Source: an uncultured Olsenella sp. (GTDB lineage Bacteria; Actinomycetota; Coriobacteriia; Coriobacteriales; Atopobiaceae). Taken from it: DNA of 64,000 nucleotides. Position 1 is the stretch's first letter. Each line of letters starts with the position of its first letter. The notes beneath the pieces were generated by a model. That model did not search any database and was not told where the DNA came from. It saw only the letters and a list, made by a program, of their open reading frames with translations. This document shows, piece after piece, positions 31,980-40,669 of the stretch. Made by a program: the position numbers and the translations under genes. The DNA lies in the NCBI GenBank assembly GCA_934660915.1, contig CAKUIF010000012.1, forward strand, positions 1 through 64,000, read 5' to 3'.

Positions 31980-33236
31980 TCACGCCCCTAGCAGAAGCGC
32001 GAGGTCGAGCGCCGTCACCGTGGCCCCGATGGCCAAAAGCAGCGCGACGAGCGGTTTGGAGTTCGCGTACTTGCCCATCACTTTCCGCGAGCTCGTGAGC
32101 CAGATCAGCAAAAACACCGTGACGGGCAGCTGCAGCGAGAGCAACGCCTGGCTCCATACGAGCCCCGCGAACGCGTCCTGAACGGCGAAGCAGGCCCCGA
32201 CGGCGCCGGCAAAGCACAGCGCCACGCCGATCGACGAGTGACGATCGTGGATGTCGTACTCCTCGCCAAACATGCCCGCCGTGACGGTTCCCGCGGCCAT
32301 TCCGGCCGTCACGCTGCTTGACAACCCCGCAAAGAGAAGGGCGACGGCGAAGATCGTCGAGCTCGCGGGCCCCAGGATGGGGGAGAGCGTGGCCGCGGCG
32401 GCGGCGAGGTCGTCCACGACGATGCCGCGTGAGAAGAACGTGGACGCCGCCAGGATGACCATCGCCGAGTTGATGGCCCAGCCCACGCCCATCGAGAAGA
32501 GCGTGTCGAGCAGCTCGTAGCGCAGGCGCTGCTCGACGACCTTCTCGCCCTGTCCCTCGAAGTGCATGGATTGGATGACCTCCGAGTGCAGGAAGAGGTT
32601 GTGGGGCATGACGACCGCCCCGAGGATGCTCGTCACGACGGGGACCGCGCCTGCGGGGACGCTCGGCACGACCCAGCCTGCCGCCGCCTGGGGCCAGTCG
32701 ACCTGCACCATGGCGAGCTCTGCCAGAAACGACAGCCCGACGACGCTCACGAACGCGATGATCCAGCGCTCGGCTTTCTTGTACGAGCTGGTGAGCAGCA
32801 TCGCCATCGAGGCCGCCGCCACGATGAGGCAACCGGCGCGCAGCGGCAGGCCAAAGAGCATCTGCAGCGCGATCGCCCCGCCGAGGATCTCGGCCATCGC
32901 CGTGGCGATGCACGCCAGGTAGGCAGTGCCAAGAAGGACCCGGCCGACGGGGCGGGGCAGGTGCCGGGTCGTCGCCTCGGCGAGGCACATGCCGGTGGCG
33001 ATGCCGAGGTGCGCCGCGTTGTGCTGCAAGACGATGAGCATGAGGGTGGAGAGCGTGACGACCCAAAGCAGCGAGTAGCCGAACTCGGAGCCCGCCGCCA
33101 TGTTCGACGCCCAGTTGCCCGGGTCGATGAAACCGACGGTCACGAGGAGCCCGGGGCCGATGTGGCGCATGATCTCCAGGCCCCCGTGGCCGCCCGTCCG
33201 GCGGGCGCCGAAGTGCCGTCGCAAATAGGCGAGCAT
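31980..33236 (-). CDS. mntH: Nramp family divalent metal transporter
   Basis: A 418-aa proton-coupled Mn2+/Fe2+ importer with about eleven membrane helices. The metal-binding motifs are intact: DPGN near residue 38 in TM1 (FIDPGNWASNMAAG) and MPHN near residue 212 in TM6 (VVMPHNLFLHSE), the Met indicating a true transition-metal transporter. It lies four bases after gpmA and shares its promoter region, which holds a metal-type dyad. Manganese uptake is the likely main role. Confidence 0.92.
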   Translation of the reverse strand: MLAYLRRHFGARRTGGHGGLEIMRHIGPGLLVTVGFIDPGNWASNMAAGSEFGYSLLWVVTLSTLMLIVLQHNAAHLGIATGMCLAEATTRHLPRPVGRVLLGTAYLACIATAMAEILGGAIALQMLFGLPLRAGCLIVAAASMAMLLTSSYKKAERWIIAFVSVVGLSFLAELAMVQVDWPQAAAGWVVPSVPAGAVPVVTSILGAVVMPHNLFLHSEVIQSMHFEGQGEKVVEQRLRYELLDTLFSMGVGWAINSAMVILAASTFFSRGIVVDDLAAAAATLSPILGPASSTIFAVALLFAGLSSSVTAGMAAGTVTAGMFGEEYDIHDRHSSIGVALCFAGAVGACFAVQDAFAGLVWSQALLSLQLPVTVFLLIWLTSSRKVMGKYANSKPLVALLLAIGATVTALDLALLLGA

Positions 33237-33240
33237 CGCG

Positions 33241-34014
33241 CTAGCCCTTCGCCTTGCCCTGGTTCGCCACCGCGTCGATTTTTGCGGCGATGGCCGCGGG
33301 GTCGCCGATGTAGCGCTTGTCGATCACGTTGAAGCCGGGGTCGAATGTGTAGACGAGCGGCACGCCGGTGGGGATGTTGACCTTCAAGATCTCCTCGGGT
33401 GTGAGCTTCTCGAATTTCATGACGAGCGCGCGCAGCGAGTTGCCGTGCGCGGCGATGAGGACGCGCTTGCCGGCGAGCATCTGGGGTCGGATCTCGTCCT
33501 CGAAGTAGGGCCACGCGCGGGCGATCGTGTCCTTCAGGCACTCGGTGTAGGGGAGCTGGTCGGGCGCGACGTCTCGGTACTGTTCCTGGGCGTGCGGGTC
33601 GCGCTCGTCGCCCGGCTCGAGCGCGGGCGGGCAGACATCGAAGGAGCGGCGCCAGATGAGGACCTGTTCGTCGCCGTGCTCGGCGGCGGCGTCGGCCTTG
33701 TTGAGCCCCTGCAGGGCGCCGTAGTGGCGCTCGTTGAGCTTCCAGGACTTGATGACGGGCAGCCACTCGCGATCCATCTGGGCGAGCACGAGATCCAGGG
33801 TGTGGATGGCGCGCTTGAGGCGCGAGGTATAGCAGACGTCGAAGTCGAAGCCGGCGTCCCTGAGGGCCTGTCCGCCCGCCGCGGCTTCCCGCCTGCCGGT
33901 CTCGGAGAGCTCGACGTCGGTCCAGCCGGTAAAGAGGTTGAGCCGGTTCCACTCAGACTCTCCGTGGCGGATGAGGACGAGTTTCATTGCTTCTTGTGCC
34001 AAGGGTTGTGCCAT
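33241..34014 (-). CDS. gpmA: 2,3-bisphosphoglycerate-dependent phosphoglycerate mutase
   Basis: A 257-aa dPGM of glycolysis interconverting 3- and 2-phosphoglycerate. The phosphohistidine His17 is in LIRHGESEWN, followed by NLFTGWTD, NERHYGALQGLNK and the second His in AAHGNSLRA. The protein is slightly longer than usual (about 248) because of a nine-residue N-terminal extension. AAGGAGG lies six bases before the ATG. Unlike the other isoform (GpmI) it needs no manganese, which fits its pairing with mntH behind a metal-type box. Confidence 0.95.
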   Translation of the reverse strand: MAQPLAQEAMKLVLIRHGESEWNRLNLFTGWTDVELSETGRREAAAGGQALRDAGFDFDVCYTSRLKRAIHTLDLVLAQMDREWLPVIKSWKLNERHYGALQGLNKADAAAEHGDEQVLIWRRSFDVCPPALEPGDERDPHAQEQYRDVAPDQLPYTECLKDTIARAWPYFEDEIRPQMLAGKRVLIAAHGNSLRALVMKFEKLTPEEILKVNIPTGVPLVYTFDPGFNVIDKRYIGDPAAIAAKIDAVANQGKAKG

Positions 34015-34093
34015 GTGATTCCTCCTTTGTGGTGGGACGCGCTTGCGCATCCCGGTTCGTTGACACCCCAAGACTACCCGTTTTCGCCATAAA

Positions 34094-34109
34094 GTTAACC
34101 AAGGCTAAC
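34094..34109 (-). promoter_or_regulatory. DtxR/MntR-like box before gpmA-mntH
   Basis: GTTAACCAAGGCTAAC is an inverted repeat (GTTA-CC/GG-TAAC), 80 bases upstream of gpmA. It is the best form of the 16-bp dyad seen at 30649 and 34360 and doubled at 7179. Repression by Mn2+- or Fe2+-bound regulator is inferred. Confidence 0.65.
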
Positions 34110-34153
34110 AGTAAACGCGCAATTCGATTCTCTCCGGCTCGCGCACGGGCGCG

Positions 34154-34184
34154 TGGGACAAAATCCCCCGTCCCTTTTGTCCCA
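34154..34184. repeat. 31-bp intergenic element, single copy
   Basis: The only unpaired copy in the window, identical to consensus. It lies between gpmA and the FeoB-associated gene, next to the TTTCTTAGC-family repeats. Confidence 0.9.
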
Positions 34185-34195
34185 AGTCCCCGTCT

Positions 34196-34306
34196 GCTAA
34201 GAAACCCCCGGTTCCAGCCCATCATTACGGCTGGAACCGGCGGTTTCTTAGCGCTTGGGGCGTCTTGCCATCGCATGCGCGGCTGGGACTTGCGGTTTCT
34301 TAGCGC
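34196..34306. repeat. TTTCTTAGC-family repeats (inverted pair plus one)
   Basis: GCTAAGAAACCCCCGGTTCC with AGCC (34196 on) is the inverse of GGCTGGAACC then GCGGTTTCTTAGC (34229-34252), making a stem of about 24 bp. A third unit GGCTGGGACTTGCGGTTTCT starts at 34281. These match the 41-bp repeat units at 78-282. The 405-bp gap between gpmA and the Feo-related gene otherwise holds only the metal boxes and promoter. Confidence 0.8.
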
Positions 34307-34333
34307 ATGGGCGTCCGCATGCCGCGCACTTCT

Positions 34334-34375
34334 TTCCACCGCTCGCACAATTGGGTATAGTTGGCTTTGGTTAAC
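34334..34375 (+). promoter_or_regulatory. Promoter and DtxR/MntR-like box of the Feo-related gene
   Basis: TTTCCA (34334-34339) and TATAGT (34356-34361) are spaced 16 bases. The dyad GTTGGCTTTGGTTAAC (34360-34375) begins in the -10 and covers the likely start of transcription; it differs at two positions from the inverse of the gpmA box. Confidence 0.55.
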
Positions 34376-34419
34376 ACTCGTGATCGCAATCGCGCCGGCC
34401 CGGCGCGCAGGGAGCCCCT

Positions 34420-34656
34420 ATGCACCCCATCGACATCGCCATTCTCGCCGTCATCGCGGCGACTCTCTTCTTCTCGATTCGCTCGCTCGTGCGGGCGAAC
34501 AAAAACGGCTGCTCCGGCTGCGGGGCCGCGTGCTCGGGCCGCGACTCGGGCCACTGCTCGAAGGCCAACCAGATGCTCGCCGACGCAAACAAGGCGTTCG
34601 CGCAGCGCGGTCTTGCGGGCGGCAAGGGGAGCGCCGTCGCAAGTCCGCGCGACTGA
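34420..34656 (+). CDS. FeoB-associated Cys-rich membrane protein
   Basis: A 78-aa protein with one N-terminal membrane helix (about 4-21, IDIAILAVIAATLFFSIR) and a cytosolic CSGCGAACSG cluster with a further Cys in GHCSKA. This matches the FeoB_associated (PF12669) proteins that accompany the ferrous-iron transporter FeoB, perhaps handling the metal or acting as a FeoC-like part. No feoA or feoB is adjacent. AGGGAG precedes the ATG by seven bases, and the promoter carries a metal-type box. Confidence 0.8.
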   Translation: MHPIDIAILAVIAATLFFSIRSLVRANKNGCSGCGAACSGRDSGHCSKANQMLADANKAFAQRGLAGGKGSAVASPRD

Positions 34657-34729
34657 TCGGCCGCGAACGACACTTGTTGCTTAACTTATCGCCGCTCGCC
34701 GACAACTGAAGCCCGCTGCCCGTGTGTGG

Positions 34730-34745
34730 GAAACAAGGGCGAAAC
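34730..34745 (+). promoter_or_regulatory. Candidate GlnR-type site before the GS gene
   Basis: Two GAAAC pentamers (34730-34734, 34741-34745) are spaced by six bases, the 11-bp period of actinobacterial GlnR b-sites, about 65 bases before the glutamine synthetase start. The paired GTnAC a-sites are not evident, so support is weak. Confidence 0.25.
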
Positions 34746-34809
34746 AACCTTGTGGGAACGTATTGTCCGATTACGTATGTGTTTTGGCCGACCCCGAGGA
34801 GGAGTCTGC

Positions 34810-36150
34810 ATGAGCAGCGAGAAGGACATCGATTTCGTCCTGCGTACCGTCGAGAAGCGCGATATCCGCTTCGTCCGTCTGTGGTTCACCGATGTTTTGG
34901 GCAACCTCAAGTCTTTCGCGATCTCGCCCGAGGAGCTTGAGGAGTCTTTTGAGGAGGGCATCGGCTTCGACGGCTCCTCCATCGACGGCTTCGTCTCCCT
35001 CGAGGAATCCGACATGCTCGCCTTCCCCGACCCCGATACCTTCAGCATGCTGCCGTGGCGCCCGAGCGAGTCCGCCGTGGCCCGCGTCTTCTGCGACGTG
35101 TACACGCCCGACCGCAAGCCCTTCGAGGGCGACCCGCGCGCCTGCCTGCTCAAGGTCTTCACCGAGGCGGACAAGAAGGGCTTCATCCCCAACGTCGGCC
35201 CCAAGATCGAGTATTTCTACTCCGACAGCCAGACCGAGCTCCAGCCCAAGGACGACGCGGGCTACTTCGACCTCACCCCGCTTGACAACGCCAACGACCT
35301 GCGCCGCCAGACCACGCTCATGCTCGAGAAGATGTCCATCCCGGTGCAGTACTCCTACCACGCCGCCGGCCCGTCCCAAAACGGCGTCGAGCTGCGCTAC
35401 ACCGAGGCCGTGAGCTGCGCGGACAACATCATGACCGCCCGTCTGGTCATCAAGCAGCTCGCCGCCCAGCAGGGCATGTACGCCTCCTTCATGCCCAAGC
35501 CCGTCGCCGGCCAGCCCGGCAGCGCCATGTTCCTGTACCAGTCGCTGTTCGACCACAACGGCGAGAACCTCTTCTGGGCCCCCAAGGACTACCACCCGGC
35601 GCACCTTTCGGACCTCGGGCAGCACTACGTCGCGGGCATCCTCAAGTACGCTCCCGAGTTCACGCTGGTCACGAACCCCACGGTGAACTCCTACAAGCGC
35701 TTCATCTCCACCGGCGAGGTCCCCAACTACGCCACGTGGGGCCGCAAGAACCGCTCCGCGCTCGTCCGCATCCCCGCGCACAAGCCCGGCAAGCACTCCG
35801 CCACCCGCCTCGAGCTGCGCAGCCCCGACCCGACCGCCAACCCGTACCTGGCCCTTGCCGTGACCATCGCGGCGGGCCTGAAGGGCATCGAGGACGAGCT
35901 GCCGCTGCCGGTCGAGTCCACCTGCGACACCTTCCTGCAGTCCGAGGAGGAACTCGCCGCCGAGGGCATCGAGCGCCTGCCGCGCACCCTTGGCGAGGCC
36001 ATCGAGAAGTTCGAGTCCTCCGAGCTCATGCGCGAGGTCCTCGGCGACCACATCTTCAACTACCTCATCGCCGAGAAGAAGCGCGAGTGGAACGAGTTCT
36101 GCACCGCCGTCACCGACTGGGAGCGCGTCCACTACTACGGCGGCTACTAG
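34810..36150 (+). CDS. Type I glutamine synthetase homologue, altered metal site
   Basis: A 446-aa GSI-type protein. The N-terminal beta-grasp runs RFVRLWFTDVLGNLKS, then GFDGSSIDGF. The nucleotide and substrate loops NSYKRF, GRKNRSALVRIP and RLELRSPDPTANPYLA are conserved. Several catalytic positions differ from canonical GSI. The ExE metal pair reads Lys132-Ile-Glu134. The Glu of the QNE/QQE motif is Gly192. The HxH of GSGMHxHxSL is Phe241-Leu-Tyr243. The length lacks an adenylylation insert. It may be a divergent ligase or a regulatory pseudoenzyme rather than standard GlnA. GAGGAGG precedes the ATG. A terminator and then the amino-acid ABC genes follow. Confidence 0.85.
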   Translation: MSSEKDIDFVLRTVEKRDIRFVRLWFTDVLGNLKSFAISPEELEESFEEGIGFDGSSIDGFVSLEESDMLAFPDPDTFSMLPWRPSESAVARVFCDVYTPDRKPFEGDPRACLLKVFTEADKKGFIPNVGPKIEYFYSDSQTELQPKDDAGYFDLTPLDNANDLRRQTTLMLEKMSIPVQYSYHAAGPSQNGVELRYTEAVSCADNIMTARLVIKQLAAQQGMYASFMPKPVAGQPGSAMFLYQSLFDHNGENLFWAPKDYHPAHLSDLGQHYVAGILKYAPEFTLVTNPTVNSYKRFISTGEVPNYATWGRKNRSALVRIPAHKPGKHSATRLELRSPDPTANPYLALAVTIAAGLKGIEDELPLPVESTCDTFLQSEEELAAEGIERLPRTLGEAIEKFESSELMREVLGDHIFNYLIAEKKREWNEFCTAVTDWERVHYYGGY

Positions 36151-36196
36151 GCCCGCCGGCCGGTTTTCCCGGCGCGACACAGCAACCCGACTCACA

Positions 36197-36230
36197 GGCG
36201 CCCGTCTGCTTCGGCAGGCGGGCGCCCCTT
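36197..36230 (+). terminator. Terminator after the GS gene
   Basis: GGCGCCCGTCTGC (36197-36209) and GCAGGCGGGCGCC (36214-36226) pair with one G-T wobble over a TTCG loop, followed by CCTTCTT. Confidence 0.8.
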
Positions 36231-36255
36231 CTTGCTGCACGCAGCCTCCACAATT

Positions 36256-36326
36256 TGGGACAAAATCCCCCGTCCCTTTTGTCCCACAGCTCCGTTGAGA
36301 CAAAAGGGACGGGGGATTTTGTCCCA
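36256..36326. repeat. 31-bp intergenic element, inverted pair
   Basis: Copies at 36256-36286 and 36296-36326 (second with TGAGACA for TGGGACA) face each other over nine bases. The 376-bp gap to the first binding-protein gene also holds the GS terminator. About 200 bases of leader follow, with a weak hairpin CGCTTAGACA/TATCTGAGCG near 36379-36407. Confidence 0.9.
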
Positions 36327-36526
36327 GGGTCCTTCTTCCCAACGCCGGATTGCGTGTCAATCGTGTAAAGACCTTTATGTCGCTTAGACAGCTTAAGGGT
36401 ATCTGAGCGAAACTGCTCTATGGCGATGGACAGCGGCATGCGTGCCCTGACGTGGGGAAGACCTCGCGCCTCCATCGAAGAAAGGGCGTGACCACGCGCC
36501 GAAGCTTTTTGGGAAGGGATCCCAAC

Positions 36527-37360
36527 ATGAACGTGAACGTTATGCTCGACCGCCGGAACTTCTTTGGAATCATCGGGGCGGCGGCGGGCACCGTCGTGCT
36601 CGCCGGATGCGGCGGCACCTCTGCCGGCACCTCCGCCGACGCAAAGAAGGACGACGCCTCCGGATACACGCTCGTCCAGCCCGGCAAGATCATCGTCGCT
36701 TCCGACCTGGCGAACCCGCCCTTCGACTTCGTCGAGAACAACGAGCCCAAGGGCTTTGAGGTCGACCTGATGAAGAAGGTCGCCGAGAAGCTCGGCCTCG
36801 AGTGCGAGTACCTCCCGGCGATGAAGTTCGACAGCATCATTCCCCTCATCAAGCAGGGCGGCAAGGCCGACGTGGGCGTCTCGAACTTCACCATCACCGA
36901 CGAGCGCAAGCAGGAGATTGACTTCACCGACCCTTACGTCGACTCCAACCAGGGCGTCGTCACCAAGGTGGGCGCCGACCGCGCCGACGCCGACTCCCTC
37001 AACGCCGAGGGCGTGACCATCGCCTGCCAGGCCGGCACCACCGGCGAGGCATGGGCGCAGGAGAACCTCCCCAAGGCCACCATCAAGTCGCTCGACGACC
37101 CCGTGGCCGCCGTCACGGGCGTCCAGACCGGCCTCTACGACGCTGCTGCCGCCGATCTGCCCGTGATGAAGTACCTCTGCTCGAACTCTTTCACTGACTG
37201 CCAGGTCTCCATCGAGATCCCGACGGGCGAGCAGTACGGCATCGTCGTCTCCAAGGACAACGCCGGCCTGACCGAGGCCATCAACGCCGCACTCGCCGAG
37301 CTCGCCGACGACGGCTCCATCAAGGAGCTCGAGATCGAGTGGTTCGGCTCCGAGATTTAA
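36527..37360 (+). CDS. Amino-acid ABC transporter substrate-binding lipoprotein 1
   Basis: A 277-aa SBP_bac_3 protein. Its signal peptide and lipobox are RRNFFGIIGAAAGTVVLAGC, with the Arg pair and lipid-accepting Cys near residue 27. The family box PFDFVENNEPKGFEVDLMKK lies near 65-84, and KQGGKADVGVSNFTITDERK follows near 105. The C-terminus ends KELEIEWFGSEI, matching its paralogue 70 bases downstream. Polar amino acids such as glutamine, cystine or arginine are likely ligands. The ATG follows GGGAAGGGA. It binds ligand outside the cell for the permease and ATPase encoded next. Confidence 0.9.
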   Translation: MNVNVMLDRRNFFGIIGAAAGTVVLAGCGGTSAGTSADAKKDDASGYTLVQPGKIIVASDLANPPFDFVENNEPKGFEVDLMKKVAEKLGLECEYLPAMKFDSIIPLIKQGGKADVGVSNFTITDERKQEIDFTDPYVDSNQGVVTKVGADRADADSLNAEGVTIACQAGTTGEAWAQENLPKATIKSLDDPVAAVTGVQTGLYDAAAADLPVMKYLCSNSFTDCQVSIEIPTGEQYGIVVSKDNAGLTEAINAALAELADDGSIKELEIEWFGSEI

Positions 37361-37429
37361 GGCAGGCAAAAGCACGGCGCTTCTTGCCCCATTACCTCAT
37401 TCGATTATCTTCGTAGAAAGAAGAACACC

Positions 37430-38254
37430 ATGGCCAGCATCTCTCGTCGCAACTTCGTCCTGTCCCTCGGCGCCCTCGCCGGCAGCGCGGCCCTCGCCGG
37501 CTGCGGCGGCTCCGGCTCCACCGGCTCCGGCTCCGACGCCGCCAAGGCCGACTCCTACACCCTCGTCGAGGACGGCAAGCTGACCGTCGCCGCCGAGCTC
37601 GGCTTCGCCCCGTTCGAGTACATGGACGAGAAGACCGGCGAGCCCGTCGGCTTCGACGTCGACCTCATCGCCGCCGTGGCCAAAAAGATGGGCCTCGAGT
37701 CCTCCTACCTGCCCAACCAGAAGTTCGACACCCTCGTGCCCCTGATCAAGCAGGGTGGCAAGGCCGACGTGGCCATCGCCGGCATCACCATCACCGACGA
37801 CCGCCAGAAGGAGGTCGACTTCACCGAGCCCTACCTCGACTCCAACCAGGCCATCGTGGTCAAGAAGGACTCCGGCGAGACCGAGGACTCCCTGAACGTC
37901 GCCGACAAGAAGGTCGCCTGCCAGTCCGGCACCACCGGCGACGACTGGATCTCCGAGAACCTGCCCGCCGCTGAGCGCGTGCCCCTCGACGACGTGACCG
38001 CCGCCCTCACCGGCGTCTCGACCGGCCTGTACTCCGCCATGGTCATCGACCTGCCCGTGGCCTCCTACATGCTCACCCAGTCCTTCTCCGACCTCGAGGT
38101 CGCCAAGGAGATCCCGACCGGCGAGCAGTACGGCATCGCCGTCTCCAAGGACCAGCCGGCCCTCACCGAAGCCCTGAACAAGGCCCTCGCCGACATGGAG
38201 TCCGACGGCACCATGAAGGACATCAAGACCAAGTGGTTCGGCTCCGAGATCTAG
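37430..38254 (+). CDS. Amino-acid ABC transporter substrate-binding lipoprotein 2
   Basis: A 274-aa paralogue of the preceding binding protein. It has a signal peptide and lipobox GSAALAGC (Cys near residue 25), a Gly/Ser linker, then FAPFEYMDEKTGEPVGFDVDL and KQGGKADVAIAGITITDDRQ. Both proteins share the C-terminal KWFGSEI or EWFGSEI. The N-terminal SRRNFVLSLG resembles a twin-Arg or lipoprotein start. Two different binding proteins ahead of one permease and ATPase suggest an importer with two ligand ranges. A terminator-like hairpin follows. Confidence 0.9.
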   Translation: MASISRRNFVLSLGALAGSAALAGCGGSGSTGSGSDAAKADSYTLVEDGKLTVAAELGFAPFEYMDEKTGEPVGFDVDLIAAVAKKMGLESSYLPNQKFDTLVPLIKQGGKADVAIAGITITDDRQKEVDFTEPYLDSNQAIVVKKDSGETEDSLNVADKKVACQSGTTGDDWISENLPAAERVPLDDVTAALTGVSTGLYSAMVIDLPVASYMLTQSFSDLEVAKEIPTGEQYGIAVSKDQPALTEALNKALADMESDGTMKDIKTKWFGSEI

Positions 38255-38289
38255 TTCCTGGCCCCATACGCAACCAACGACCTGTGAAT

Positions 38290-38318
38290 GACGAGAAGGG
38301 ATTTCCCCTTCTCGTCTT
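38290..38318 (+). terminator. Hairpin between binding protein and permease genes
   Basis: GACGAGAAGGG and CCCTTCTCGTC form a perfect 11-bp stem with loop ATTTC and a weak TTC tail. It may let the abundant binding-protein mRNA end early, a common way to set stoichiometry. Confidence 0.7.
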
Positions 38319-38352
38319 CGCGGTATTAACCGACAGAGATTGAGAGGTGCCC

Positions 38353-39631
38353 ATGGGGCACATACAGCACAAGGCGCAGGCGGGCATGTTCGTCGCCGCG
38401 CTTCTTGCCGCGGTGCTCGCGCTGCCCGGCGCGGCATTCGGCCTTTCGACCGACAAGGCCACGGCAAAGCCCAACGAGGACGGCGGCTCCGGCGTCATCG
38501 GCGGCATGAACACCCGCCTGACCTGGGAGGGAACCGTCGACGACGGCGAGAGCGTCGACGCCGTCACGCTCGAGCTGCCCGAGGGCGCGACCTTCGACGG
38601 CTCGTCCACCCGCATCACCGTGCTCGAGGGCTTAAACCGCGTGAAGATCGACGGCCAGGCCCAGCCCGACGGCAAGAAGATCACCGTGGCCTTCGCCGAG
38701 CCCATCCCCGCGGGCTCGCTGCTGAGGCTCGAGGTCACCGACATGCAGTTCCCCTCCGAGGGCGGCGACTACGCCGTCGAGGGCAGCTACGAGGCCGACG
38801 GCGCGACCAAGGAGCTTACGCCCTCGAGCCCGATCGCCGTCATCGCGAACACCCCGCTGCAGTCCATCGTCAACTGGCTCGACGAGCAGCCTTGGGTCGA
38901 GGCGTGGAACTCCAACCAGTTCCTCGGCATGTTCTTCAAGCCGCAGCTGCTCGTCACGTCGTTCAGCTCGCTGTTCCCGGGCTGGGTCCTGTGCCTGGGC
39001 ATCATCGTGGCGTGCTATCCCTTCGCCATCGTGCTCGGCCTTATCTTTGCCCTGCTGAAGATCTCCAAGCACCGCCTGCTGCGCGCCATCGCCATCGTCT
39101 ACATCAACATCCTGCGCGGCACGCCGCTGTTCCTGCAGATCTACATCATGTTCTTCGGCCTGCCCATGGTCGGCATCAACATCGACAACACTCTCCTGGG
39201 CATCATCGTCATGGCGGTCAACTCCTCGGCCTACCTCGCCGAGATCTTCCGCGCGGGCATCCAGTCCATCCCCGCCGGCCAGTACGAGGCGGCGAGCTCG
39301 CTGGGCATGAGCCACGCGCAGACGATGTTCTCCATCATCCTGCCGCAGACCATCCGCCGCGTGATCCCGACCGTGACGAGCGACTTCATCACCGCCTTCA
39401 AGGACACGTCGCTTCTGTCCTCGGTGGGCGTCATGGAGCTCATGATGTTCTCCAAGAACCTGACCACCGTCTCGGGCAACATCACCCCGTACGTCGCCGC
39501 CGGCATCTTCTACCTCATCGTCACCCTGCCGCTGATCAAGGTCGTCGGCGTCATCGAAGAGAGGATCGCCCGCTCCGAGCGCGGCGAGGGCCCGAGGCCC
39601 AAGGCCGCCAAGCAGCTCAAGGAGGCCGCAG

Positions 39632-39642
<11 letters not shown>
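38353..39642 (+). CDS. Amino-acid ABC permease with extra extracytoplasmic domain
   Basis: A 429-aa protein with an N-terminal signal-like helix (about 9-31). A predicted beta-rich outer domain of about 130 residues (32-165, LTWEGTVDDGESVDAVTLEL and later AFAEPIPAGSLLRLEVTDM) follows, and then a His/Glu/Gln/Arg-family permease core. The core has NILRGTPLFLQIYIMFFG, the EAA loop EAASSLGMSHAQTMFSIILPQ and several membrane helices up to about 405. Ordinary permeases of this family are about 220 aa, so the outer domain is an unusual addition and could dock the binding proteins. The ATG follows GAGAGG. It overlaps the ATPase gene by 11 bases. Confidence 0.88.
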
Positions 39643-40492
<850 letters not shown>

Positions 40493-40542
40493 GCAGTCGG
40501 CTGTTTTACGACAGCCGTCGCGCAACTGGGCGAAACCGCACT

Positions 40543-40591
40543 AAAACAAGCTTGCCCCAGCTCAAGCTAGCCGGGGCAAGCTTGTTTTTTT
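40543..40591 (+). terminator. Strong rho-independent terminator
   Basis: AAAACAAGCTTGCCCC (40543-40558) and GGGGCAAGCTTGTTTT (40573-40588) pair perfectly over 16 bp, followed by a T-run, ending the amino-acid ABC operon. Confidence 0.95.
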
Positions 40592-40669
40592 GCTTTCGGA
40601 CCCGCGCGCGGCGCGGGCTGTATGGTAATGTGTGAAACAAATCTGTCTTTTGTATGAGGGGGCACAAGG

